Shown piece by piece: positions 48,275 to 55,855 of a DNA stretch of 64,000 nt. The DNA comes from Goodfellowiella coeruleoviolacea (GTDB lineage: Bacteria > Actinomycetota > Actinomycetes > Mycobacteriales > Pseudonocardiaceae), in NCBI RefSeq assembly GCF_024171785.1, contig NZ_JAMTCK010000006.1:401061-465060 (forward strand). Direction: 5' to 3'. Both the position numbers and the translations under genes were made by a program. A model generated the notes under the pieces. It was not told the DNA's origin and ran no database searches. It saw only the letters and a list, made by a program, of their open reading frames with translations. Position 1 is the stretch's first letter, and every line of letters starts with the position of its first letter.

Positions 48275-48880
48275 GTGAACTCTGTCGATCACCAGATCCT
48301 GCTGTCGTGGCAACGGATCGACACCTGGCTGCGCTCCCACAGCGATGGCCAACCGGCCCACCTCATGTCCCCCGCGGCCCAGGCGGACATCGACGCGGTG
48401 GCACGGGAACTGGGCCTGCCACTGCCATCGGACCTGGTCTCGCTCTGGCAGCTGGAGAACGTGAGCGCCGACTACTGGCTGCCGCCCCAGGGTGGCGCCG
48501 CCCTGATCGAACCCGCCGCGGCCCTGCGCGACCGCGCGATCTGGCTCAACGCCGCCGCCGACGAGGACCCGGACGACCCGAACCTGTTCCCCCCGGGCCT
48601 GCTGCCCATCGCGTCCAACGGCGGCGGCGACAACCTGGTCATCGAACTCCGCCCGAACCAGCACCACGGCGCGATCTTCCTGTGGGACCACGAGAACTGG
48701 GGCCTGCGCGTCCCCCTGTGGCCCGACGTGGCCACCATGCTCGACGACGTCGCCCAGGCCATGGAGTCCGGCAAACCCGCCCTCCTCGACCACGCCGCCC
48801 AGGGCGGCGACGAACCCCCGTGCGTCCCCCTGGTCAACGACTGGAACGAGTTCGAAGGCTGGGTGGTCCACCGCGACTGA
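48275..48880 (+). CDS. SMI1/KNR4 family protein
   Basis: 201 residues. The SUKH-type core is recognised from AAQADIDAVARELGLPLPSD, LVSLWQLENVSADYWLPPQG and the acidic DEDPDDPNLFPPGLLPIASN, then IFLWDHENWGLRVPLW. SMI1/KNR4 (SUKH) proteins often act as immunity proteins against polymorphic toxins. No toxin gene is adjacent, so it may be an orphan or regulatory member. GTG start at 48275. Confidence 0.78.
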   Translation: MNSVDHQILLSWQRIDTWLRSHSDGQPAHLMSPAAQADIDAVARELGLPLPSDLVSLWQLENVSADYWLPPQGGAALIEPAAALRDRAIWLNAAADEDPDDPNLFPPGLLPIASNGGGDNLVIELRPNQHHGAIFLWDHENWGLRVPLWPDVATMLDDVAQAMESGKPALLDHAAQGGDEPPCVPLVNDWNEFEGWVVHRD

Positions 48881-49350
48881 CCCCGTCCAGCGAGATAGCT
48901 ACCAGCACCCGGACGTGACGCACCCAACCAACCGGCTCACCCTTCTCAGCACACGTTCTCCCGCACTAACCACGGCTAAACCCTGCGCCGGCCTCTTGGC
49001 GAGCCTTATTGTCAGTGCGACGTGACAGCATGCAGCCATGAGCTATAGCGCAGTAGTTCGAGGGGCGAGTTGCTGTGAGCGACGTAGCGCCGGGCTACGC
49101 ACAACCCTCTCTGGTCACTACATGAGCGTAAGCAGGTCGTTCCGTGGGCTCCTCTCCTAGCGGGGCTGGTCAAGCCACTACTGGGGGCAACAGCGGCGGT
49201 AACTCTTCTGTCGTCCTGGACCAGCGCTGCACACACAGCATGCGGAGGAACGTACTCGCCAACATCATGTCGCAACTGCTCGCCAGCGACACTGTTGGGC
49301 GATAGCGCAGTTACTCTCTCGTTCCATCATCCTTCACGGGAAAGGTACAG
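48881..49350. other. Lower-GC intergenic stretch; one doubtful small frame
   Basis: This 470-bp region has visibly lower GC than its surroundings, continuing into the HNH-like gene. The only frame worth noting is 49144-49305 (+), 53 codons from a GTG (MGSSPSGAGQATTGGNSGG...ANIMSQLLASDTVGR), without a strong ribosome binding site or recognised family. Otherwise nothing is identified. Confidence 0.4.
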
Positions 49351-49911
49351 TTGACTCCACAAGAGGCTTGCCAACAGATACGTAGCCTAAGATGCGGCTG
49401 TACACACTGCTTCTACTGTGACATACCAATTGGCCGTCACGACCATGACCATTTCCCGATCCCGAGGTCAGCAAAGGGGACACAAACAGTCCCCGCTTGC
49501 CCGGACTGTCACGATTTGAAGGATCGATACCAGCTCGTCAAATGGCCGATTGATGCGTACCTTGAGGCACTTAAAGGCCTCTTTAACAACCCGCCCGAAG
49601 GCGACCCGAATAAGGGCTTCGCGAAGACAGACCTAGCAAACTGGCTGACTTCCGATCCACGATTTAGCGATGAAGCTATTATTGACAGGTGGGGTTCCCT
49701 TCCTCCCCTTAGTCGCATTCTGTACGGCAAGCTTCGTTCCCTCCAGGAGGAGGGGCAATACAGGAAGAGCCAGGCGCAGAGCACAGGTACTCCTGATCCC
49801 GTTCCAGCCCTGCCCGCCCTTGCTGCACTCGCCTGGAATAGCGTTCACACTGAGGGCGATGACGTGGCAAGCTGGGCGTCGCCAAACACTACTAACGCCA
49901 ACAAGGGATAA
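49351..49911 (+). CDS. HNH-like nuclease domain protein in a low-GC segment
   Basis: 186 residues from a TTG start preceded by GGGAAAGG. The N-terminal third has CTHCFYCDIPIGRHDHDHFP followed by CPDCHDLKDRYQL: two Cys-x2-Cys zinc knuckles around DHDHFP and CHDLK, the layout of HNH/treble-clef nucleases. The rest is helical with no recognised domain. Codon use is much less GC-biased than neighbouring genes (AGA, AAA, TTT, ATA-type codons), indicating recent acquisition. Whether it is a defence, homing or phage-derived nuclease cannot be told. Confidence 0.65.
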   Translation: MTPQEACQQIRSLRCGCTHCFYCDIPIGRHDHDHFPIPRSAKGTQTVPACPDCHDLKDRYQLVKWPIDAYLEALKGLFNNPPEGDPNKGFAKTDLANWLTSDPRFSDEAIIDRWGSLPPLSRILYGKLRSLQEEGQYRKSQAQSTGTPDPVPALPALAALAWNSVHTEGDDVASWASPNTTNANKG

Positions 49912-49986
49912 TTTGGAGCGGTAGAGCAGGCGCTGCTGCCGCCGCACTACCCGGTATTGCCGTAGGTGGCAGCGCCGAGCCGACGC

Positions 49987-50457
49987 TCAGGTGTAATAAG
50001 GCGTCGGCCGGCGCTCGAACCCGTGCTCGATTCGCAGCCTGATGGACGGGTGGATGTTGAGCCCGTCAAGCGCGTCGCGGTCGACCCAGCAGACCTCGCT
50101 CGACTCACTGCTGGTGGTCAGCTCACCGCCAACAGGCCTGGCCCGAAAGCAGATGGAGAATTCCTGCCGGACCTCGCCGTCGTCATACGCGATGACATGA
50201 GCCGGATTCGAGTAAAGACCGATCAGCCCGACAACCTCGATATCTACCCCGGTTTCTTCCTTCACTTCGCGCACGGCGGTCTGCGACAGGGTCTCGCCAG
50301 GTTCCTGGCCACCACCTGGTATGGCGTACCGATCGTTGTCGGTACGCCGGATCATCAGCAGCCGGTCGCGGTCGTCAAGAACGAAAGCACTCACCGCGGG
50401 CTTAACGCTGTTGGCCTGCGGAGCACCGGGATCATGGAAGAAATCCTCACGAGCCAT
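49987..50457 (-). CDS. Nudix hydrolase
   Basis: 156 residues. The Nudix box GGGQEPGETLSQTAVREVKE continues with ETGVDI (consensus G-x5-E-x7-REU-x-EE-x-GU satisfied, about residues 47-70). It hydrolyses nucleoside-diphosphate derivatives; the substrate is unknown. It lies 8 bp downstream of the DUF5919 regulator gene, so the two form an operon, a pairing common in actinomycetes. Confidence 0.9.
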   Translation of the reverse strand: MAREDFFHDPGAPQANSVKPAVSAFVLDDRDRLLMIRRTDNDRYAIPGGGQEPGETLSQTAVREVKEETGVDIEVVGLIGLYSNPAHVIAYDDGEVRQEFSICFRARPVGGELTTSSESSEVCWVDRDALDGLNIHPSIRLRIEHGFERRPTPYYT

Positions 50458-50465
50458 GCCAGCTC

Positions 50466-51209
50466 CTAAAAGGTGGCCGGATTCGACAGTCGCCAGACGG
50501 ATTCGAAGCTCTCCGCGTACGTCTCGAACAGATCACCAGCGGACAGGTTTCGGAGGTGCAATGCCGGCGCGTGCGCCCCTTGGCAGCCATACACGTGGGT
50601 GTTGACGATCATCTCGTCGTCAAACCTGAACATCGAGTTGTACAGCGTTGTCTTGTGAAAACGCATGTCCACTCCGGCAACATCCACCAAGGGCCGGTAG
50701 AAGGCCAGCGCGTTGCGGATCCGAGCGCCCAGCGTCCCCTTCCCCAGCCCTTCCTCGTCACTGCGCCTGGCCACTTCCCGGCTTGCCGGATCGCCGAACA
50801 GCAGCCTGATCCGGGCCCCGTTCCTGCCCTTCTCCGCAAGGTCCTTGATGAATGTCGGGCGCTCGACCAGGAACAGAGCGGCATGCGCCAACACCTCGAC
50901 CCGTTCCGCGGCCTGACCGATCAGGCGGTCCCAGACCTCGGCCGGGATGGAGTGGCGATGCGGGTAAACCTTGACCACTTCGGATTCGGCGGCTTCCGCC
51001 TTGCGTTGTGGAGCGGCAGCGTCAGGCCAGAGGTAGTTCTCCGACTCGCGCACGAGCGATGCGATCGCGTAGCGGTGCTTTGGGTACGGCGTGCGGTTCT
51101 TGGTGATCCACCGTTCCACTGTCTTGGGATCCACCCCGGCCGCCCGGGCCACGTGCGCCAGGTCCAAACCGTTGCGCAGCAGGGCATCTCGTAGCCGTTC
51201 ATTCGGCAC
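50466..51209 (-). CDS. XRE-type regulator with DUF5919 C-terminal domain
   Basis: 247 residues. An N-terminal helix-turn-helix (RLRDALLRNGLDLAHVARAA, then GVDPKTVERWITKNRTPYPK) is followed by a domain with HSIPAEVWDRLIGQAAERVE, ARIRLLFGDPASREVARRSD and MRFHKTTLYNSMFRFDDEMI, characteristic of DUF5919 (distantly phospholipase-D-like in fold). It probably senses a nucleotide or damage signal and regulates its own operon. The start is GTG. A 20-bp palindrome plus an extra half-site lies just upstream. Confidence 0.85.
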   Translation of the reverse strand: MPNERLRDALLRNGLDLAHVARAAGVDPKTVERWITKNRTPYPKHRYAIASLVRESENYLWPDAAAPQRKAEAAESEVVKVYPHRHSIPAEVWDRLIGQAAERVEVLAHAALFLVERPTFIKDLAEKGRNGARIRLLFGDPASREVARRSDEEGLGKGTLGARIRNALAFYRPLVDVAGVDMRFHKTTLYNSMFRFDDEMIVNTHVYGCQGAHAPALHLRNLSAGDLFETYAESFESVWRLSNPATF

Positions 51210-51232
51210 GCCAACCCCCTTCGCACGCCTGG

Positions 51233-51270
51233 GGACGTCTTCACGGTATCAGGACGTCCGCAGACGTCCT
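51233..51270. promoter_or_regulatory. Operator of the DUF5919-Nudix operon: GGACGTC repeats
   Basis: AGGACGTC-CGCA-GACGTCCT (51251-51270) is a perfect 20-bp palindrome. A third copy, GGACGTCT, lies at 51233-51240. The sites are 24-61 bp upstream of the regulator start, suitable for autoregulation. Confidence 0.6.
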
Positions 51271-51437
51271 GCGGTGTGGTGCTCCTGTCCTGGGGTTTCG
51301 CCGAGAGTTGATCAGGTGGATCGCACCGGGCACCGGCCACGACCGACACCAGGCCGCACTGCTCCTGCTCGCCCGGCGATCACCAACGGCACCGACGAAC
51401 TCAACGCGGCGGGTGCGCCGCAGAAGGACGGGGAGTG

Positions 51438-51725
51438 ATGGGGTTCAACGTGACCTGCACGCCGGGTCGTGACGCGGCAGCCGGGATGGTGCACATCACC
51501 GAGGAGCTTCCCGCGCTGGTGGTCTACCTCGACCCGGTCAACGTGGCGATCCAGATCCCGCCACAGCCCGGCGGCGCTGCTTCGCTCGCCAGGTTCTGCC
51601 GCGAGTTGGCGCGTGAGTCGCTGAAGCTGGCCGAGTACCTGCTCGGCCACGACGACGGCCGGCACGCCCTGGGCGGGCAGCCCGACGAGCAGCCCGCCGG
51701 CTCACCCGACCGCCAACAGCAGTGA
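51438..51725 (+). CDS. Small hypothetical protein
   Basis: 95 residues starting MGFNVTCTPGRDAAAGMVHI (second codon onward), with a helix CRELARESLKLAEYLLGHDD and a disordered Gly/Gln/Pro-rich end. GGACGGGGAG precedes the ATG. No family recognised. Its regular codon bias suggests a real gene. Confidence 0.5.
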   Translation: MGFNVTCTPGRDAAAGMVHITEELPALVVYLDPVNVAIQIPPQPGGAASLARFCRELARESLKLAEYLLGHDDGRHALGGQPDEQPAGSPDRQQQ

Positions 51726-51890
51726 CCTGGTGACCACCGGGCGGGCGACCCCGACTGCCGCCCGCCCCGTGCCTCTTCACCGGCTCAAGGACCTGATGGT
51801 TCGGATGCAGCACGACGAAAGGTGGGCGACGCTGATCCACCAGCGAATGGCCGGCGTTGCCGGCGGCGAGGTCGCGCTGGGGAACACGAA

Positions 51891-51927
51891 GGCCCAGGTC
51901 TGGAGTGGACACCCCGTGACCTGGGCC
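51891..51927 (-). terminator. tRNA-Gly terminator hairpin
   Basis: GGCCCAGGTC and GACCTGGGCC form a perfect 10-bp stem with a 17-nt loop, starting 10 nt after the tRNA 3' end on the minus strand and followed there by TTCGTGTT. Confidence 0.65.
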
Positions 51928-51936
51928 TTTGTGAGT

Positions 51937-52010
51937 TGGAGCGGATGACGGGAATCGAACCCGCGTTCTCAGCTTGGGAAGCTGATGTTCTACCATTGAA
52001 CTACATCCGC
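51937..52010 (-). tRNA. tRNA-Gly (anticodon CCC)
   Basis: The 74-nt minus-strand sequence folds as a cloverleaf. Acceptor GCGGATG pairs with CATCCGC, the D arm is in AGTTCAATGGTAGAAC, the anticodon stem-loop is TCAGC-TTCCCAA-GCTGA giving CCC at positions 34-36, and the T arm has CGGGTTCGATTCCCG. Discriminator T and CCA are encoded. Confidence 0.95.
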
Positions 52011-52085
52011 AAGGTGTGGATGAGACTACACGATGCCGGACCCGCCGCGCAGCCACCCCCTCCTTCATGACTTAGGGTGAGGCAT

Positions 52086-52667
52086 GTGCTTCTGAGTGAC
52101 CGGGATCTGCGTGGTGAGGTCGAGGCTGGGCGGCTGGTGATCGACCCGTTCGACCCGGCCATGCTGCAGCCTTCCAGCATTGACGTGCGGTTGGACCGCT
52201 TCTTCCGCGTGTTCGACAACAGCAAGTACACGCACATCGACCCCTCGCAGCAGCAGGACGAGCTGACCTCGCTGGTGGAGAAGGACGGCGAAGAGGCGTT
52301 CGTGCTGCACCCCGGCGAGTTCGTGCTCGGGTCGACCTACGAGACGGTGGCGCTGCCGGACGACCTGGCCGGTCGGCTGGAGGGCAAGTCGTCGCTGGGT
52401 CGGCTGGGGCTGCTCACGCACTCCACGGCCGGGTTCATCGACCCCGGGTTCACCGGGCACATCACGTTGGAGCTGTCCAACGTGGCCAACCTGCCGATCA
52501 CGCTGTGGCCGGGGATGAAGATCGGCCAGCTGTGCCTGTTCCGGCTGTCCAGCGCGGCCGAGCACCCGTACGGGTCGGAGCGGGCCGGGTCGCGGTACCA
52601 GGGGCAGCGCGGGCCCACGCCGTCGCGCGCCCACCTGAACTTCCACCGGATCGACACCCGGCGCTGA
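52086..52667 (+). CDS. dcd: dCTP deaminase
   Basis: 193 residues starting [20 protein letters not shown] from GTG 52086, matching the conserved Dcd N-terminus; a GTG three codons upstream is less likely. Motifs are [10 protein letters not shown], the catalytic region [20 protein letters not shown] and [14 protein letters not shown], and the C-terminal [16 protein letters not shown]. Actinobacterial enzymes of this type are often bifunctional dCTP deaminase/dUTPase giving dUMP for thymidylate synthesis; that activity is inferred from family membership. Confidence 0.95.
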   Translation: MLLSDRDLRGEVEAGRLVIDPFDPAMLQPSSIDVRLDRFFRVFDNSKYTHIDPSQQQDELTSLVEKDGEEAFVLHPGEFVLGSTYETVALPDDLAGRLEGKSSLGRLGLLTHSTAGFIDPGFTGHITLELSNVANLPITLWPGMKIGQLCLFRLSSAAEHPYGSERAGSRYQGQRGPTPSRAHLNFHRIDTRR

Positions 52668-52686
52668 CCAGCGGCGGCCACGGCCG

Positions 52687-53697
52687 TCACTGGTTGAGGA
52701 CGTGGCCGTAGCGGGCCAGCACCCGGGCGCGCAGTTGCGGGTCGTTGCGGGGGACGGGCTCCAGGAAGATCTCGTCCAGTTCGGGGAACTGGGCGCGCAG
52801 TTCCCCGTCCACGCGCACGCACGCGCGTTCCAGGTCGGCCGCGCTCAGCTGGTCGTTGAAGTCCAGGCGCGCGCACAGCAGCACCCGGTCGGTGCCGGTG
52901 AGCATGGTAAGCAGGTCCACGACCTGGTCCACCTCGGGCACGGCGGCCAGGCGCGTGTGCAGGGCGCGCACCAGGCCGCGGTCGGCCTGGCGGCCGACGA
53001 GCAGGCCCAGGTTGGTGCGGCCGAGGATGAACGCGACGCACGCCAGCAGCACACCGATGGCGATCGAGGCGATCCCGTCCCACAGCGACGACTCGGTGAA
53101 CTGGTGCAGGCCGATGCCGGCGAACGCCAGGAGCAGGCCGATCAGCGCGGCGGTGTCCTCCAGGAACACGGTCTTCACGGTGGGGTCGTCGGACAGGCGC
53201 AGGAACCGCATGATCGACCAGCCCTCGGCGGCGGCCTCGCGGCGCACCTGGCGGACCGCCTGGGCCCAGGACACCGACTCCAGGGCGAACGACAGCCCCA
53301 GCACCACGTAGGCAACGCCAGGGCTGGTCTGTTCCACGGGCTCGCCGAACACCGCGCGGAAGCCCTCGACGAACGCGAACAGCGAACCCGAGGCGAAGAT
53401 CGACACCGCGGCCAGCAGCGACCAGAAGTAGCGCTCCTTGCCGTAGCCGAACGGGTGGCGCCGGTCGGCGGGCCGGCCGGAGCGGCGCAGTGCGGTGAGC
53501 AGCAGGGCCTCGGTGAGGGTGTCGGCCACCGAGTGGCCGGACTCGGCGAGCATGGCGGCGGAACCGCTGATCACCCCGGCGATGCCCTTCATGATCGCGA
53601 TCGCCAGGTTGACGGCCAGCGCGATCACCACGGTCAGCGTGCTCTCGCCACCCGAACCCGCTTCCGGGCGAGCCGTGGGTGGGGGTTGGGTCGCCAT
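52687..53697 (-). CDS. Cation diffusion facilitator (CDF) transporter
   Basis: 336 residues, six membrane helices. IMKGIAGVISGSAAMLAESG and HSVADTLTEALLL carry the His/Asp metal site of helix 2, RHPFGYGKERYFWSLLAAVS follows, and helix 5 has FLEDTAALIGLLLAFAGIGL with its Asp. A cytoplasmic C-terminal domain of about 90 residues closes the protein. It exports zinc, iron or manganese ions by proton antiport. It is convergent with dcd (19-bp gap). Confidence 0.9.
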   Translation of the reverse strand: MATQPPPTARPEAGSGGESTLTVVIALAVNLAIAIMKGIAGVISGSAAMLAESGHSVADTLTEALLLTALRRSGRPADRRHPFGYGKERYFWSLLAAVSIFASGSLFAFVEGFRAVFGEPVEQTSPGVAYVVLGLSFALESVSWAQAVRQVRREAAAEGWSIMRFLRLSDDPTVKTVFLEDTAALIGLLLAFAGIGLHQFTESSLWDGIASIAIGVLLACVAFILGRTNLGLLVGRQADRGLVRALHTRLAAVPEVDQVVDLLTMLTGTDRVLLCARLDFNDQLSAADLERACVRVDGELRAQFPELDEIFLEPVPRNDPQLRARVLARYGHVLNQ

Positions 53698-53847
53698 CTG
53701 ACATCCACCTCCCTGGCTGTGCCGCGCGCTGGATCAACCGTAGGGCGCCGGGCCGGCTCGTGCTCACCGTTGCGGCCCTGACCTGCTGTTTCTGCGGGAA
53801 CGGCCGACCTGATCTAGGGTCGGCGGGGTCGGGAGGAGTGCGGGGCG

Positions 53848-54234
53848 ATGGAATTTCTGATCAAGGTGTTGATCACCGCGGTGGCCGTGTGGGTGGCCAC
53901 CGTGGTTCCCGGGATCGACCTCGTCGACGCCTCACCGGCCGCGCGGATCGGCACCCTGGTGCTGGTCGCGCTGGTGTTCGGCCTGGTCAACGCGGTGATC
54001 AAGCCCGTGGTCAAGCTGGTCGGCTGCCTGTTCTACCTGCTCACACTCGGCCTGTTCGGGCTGGTGGTGAACGGGCTGATGTTCTGGCTGGCCGGGTGGA
54101 TCTCGGCGGAGCTGGGCCTGCCGTTCCAGGTCACCGGGTTCTGGCCGGCGTTCTGGGGCGCGATCATCGTGGCGCTGGTGAGCTTCGCGCTCAACCTCGC
54201 CTTTGACCGCACCCGCCTGGTCACCCGGCGGTAA
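53848..54234 (+). CDS. Phage-holin-like 4-TM membrane protein
   Basis: 128 residues with four hydrophobic helices (about residues 4-20, 28-48, 55-78, 88-115). The segments RIGTLVLVALVFGLVNAVIK and LVNGLMFWLAGWISAELGLP are typical of the PF04020 family (mycobacterial 4-TMS holin superfamily). These chromosomal members are not proven holins. ATG at 53848. Confidence 0.82.
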   Translation: MEFLIKVLITAVAVWVATVVPGIDLVDASPAARIGTLVLVALVFGLVNAVIKPVVKLVGCLFYLLTLGLFGLVVNGLMFWLAGWISAELGLPFQVTGFWPAFWGAIIVALVSFALNLAFDRTRLVTRR

Positions 54235-54497
54235 TTCGGTTGACCGGCGATGGCCGGCGTTGATTCCCTCTGCGCTGTCATGCTCCACAGCTGATCTCGT
54301 GCCAGTTCGGCCCGCGTCCGAGGCGCCCCGCCCGGCGGGCCCCGCCGCCGTGGCTCGCGGCCGGCACCCGAGGTCAGCTGAAACCCCGTTCCTGGGATTT
54401 CCCGCGCCTCGGTGTGCGGCGGCCGCGCTGGGTCGTCCAGCGGCTGAGTGAGCTGTCGAGCCGGTCACCCCACATCGCGGAGTCGAGGAGTACATCC

Positions 54498-55757
54498 ATG
54501 GCTGATCCCGTTGTCGACTTCCTGCTGGCCAACCAGCACACCCTGACCACGCTCGACCCGGACGCGCCCCTGGACGACCTGGAGCCGCTGCGCGAGATCG
54601 TCGGCACCGCCCGGGTGGTCGCCATCGGCGAGAACAACCACCACGTCACCGAGTTCTACCGGCTGCGGCACCGGGTGCTGCGGTTCCTGGTGGAACGGCT
54701 CGGGTTCAGCTGTTACGCGCTGGAGTCCGGGTTCACCGAGGGGCACCTGGTGGACGACTGGGTGCGCGGCGGGCCCGGTGCCGTGGCCGACATCGCCGAG
54801 CAGGGCATCACCTGGACCGTCGGCAACACCACGGCCATGCACGACACGCTGACCTGGCTGCGGTCCGCCCGGGCCACCCACCCGGTGGAGTTCGCCGGGC
54901 TGGACATCCCCGCCTCGGGCGGCTCGCCGCACCCGGCGCTGCACGCGGTGGCCGAGTTCCTGCGCGGGGCCGACCCGCACGCGGTGGCGTTCGTCGACGC
55001 CGCGCTCGCGGCCACGGCCGGCTACGCCGCCCCCAACGGGGACCTGGCCACGGGCAGGTACACCCAGCTCAGCCCGGCCGAGCGGGACGCGGCCACGGCG
55101 GCGCTGGGCCGGCTGGCCGCCCACCTGGACGCGCTGCGGCCCGGCTACCTGGCGCGCGGCCAGGACCCCGGGGCGGTGGCCCGGGCCCGCCAGCACGCCC
55201 GGGCCGCCTGGTACACCGACCACTACCTGCGGGAGGTCGCCTCGGCCACGGCCGGCGCGGGCGACTGGGAGGCCAGCGCGCGGGACGTGTTCATGGCCGA
55301 GACGGTCACCCGGCTGCTGGACCGGCACGAGCGGGTGGTGGTGGGGGTGCACAACGGGCACGCCCAGCGCACGCCGTTCACCCCGATGCCGGCGATCGCG
55401 CTCCAGTCCGTGGGCTGCCACCTGGCCGAACGGCTCGGTGCGGACTACCGGGTGATCGGGGTGACCGGGCTCGGCGGCACGACCGCGGGGTTGCGGGTGA
55501 ACCCGGACCGCCCGCTGGGCATCGAGGTGTACGCGGAGCCGCTGGCCGAGCCCGAGCCGGGCAGCCTGGAGGCGGCGTTCGCCGCGGCCGGCATCCGATC
55601 CGCCCTGGTCGACCTGCGGGGGTTGCGCGGGCGGGCGGCGGGGCCGAGCACCCTGCGGCACGCCACCATGTTCGCGCCCACCCCGGTGGCCGAGGCCTTC
55701 GACGCCGTGGTCTGCCTGCCCGAGCTGCACGTGACCGAGTACGCCGACCAGGGCTGA
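54498..55757 (+). CDS. Erythromycin esterase-like family protein
   Basis: 419 residues. VVAIGENNHHVTEFYRLRHR, LERLGFSCYALESG-type segment, DWVRGGPGAVADIAEQGITW, RDVFMAETVTRLLDRHERVV and VVGVHNGHAQRTPF are the conserved blocks of the EreA/ChaN-like family (His and Glu residues of the active site). Many chromosomal members do not inactivate macrolides; other succinoglycan- or lipid-ester roles are possible. GAGGAG lies before the ATG. A strong terminator follows. Confidence 0.83.
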   Translation: MADPVVDFLLANQHTLTTLDPDAPLDDLEPLREIVGTARVVAIGENNHHVTEFYRLRHRVLRFLVERLGFSCYALESGFTEGHLVDDWVRGGPGAVADIAEQGITWTVGNTTAMHDTLTWLRSARATHPVEFAGLDIPASGGSPHPALHAVAEFLRGADPHAVAFVDAALAATAGYAAPNGDLATGRYTQLSPAERDAATAALGRLAAHLDALRPGYLARGQDPGAVARARQHARAAWYTDHYLREVASATAGAGDWEASARDVFMAETVTRLLDRHERVVVGVHNGHAQRTPFTPMPAIALQSVGCHLAERLGADYRVIGVTGLGGTTAGLRVNPDRPLGIEVYAEPLAEPEPGSLEAAFAAAGIRSALVDLRGLRGRAAGPSTLRHATMFAPTPVAEAFDAVVCLPELHVTEYADQG

Positions 55758-55802
55758 GCAGCCGCGGATCGGCCGGTCGCGCTGGTGTCGGGTCCGGACA
55801 AC

Positions 55803-55844
55803 GCGAGAGCCCCGACTGGCGGGGCGGCCGGCCGGGGCTCTCGC
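55803..55844. terminator. Strong bidirectional terminator hairpin
   Basis: Perfect 12-bp arms GCGAGAGCCCCG and CGGGGCTCTCGC with an 18-nt loop separate the convergent esterase-like and etfD genes. Confidence 0.8.
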
Positions 55845-55855
55845 GGGTGCCGGGA

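Noticed and set aside
51730..51948. 72-codon plus-strand frame after the small hypothetical gene
   Set aside because: It runs through the tRNA terminator hairpin into the tRNA-Gly gene, has no family similarity and its composition follows the non-coding strand.
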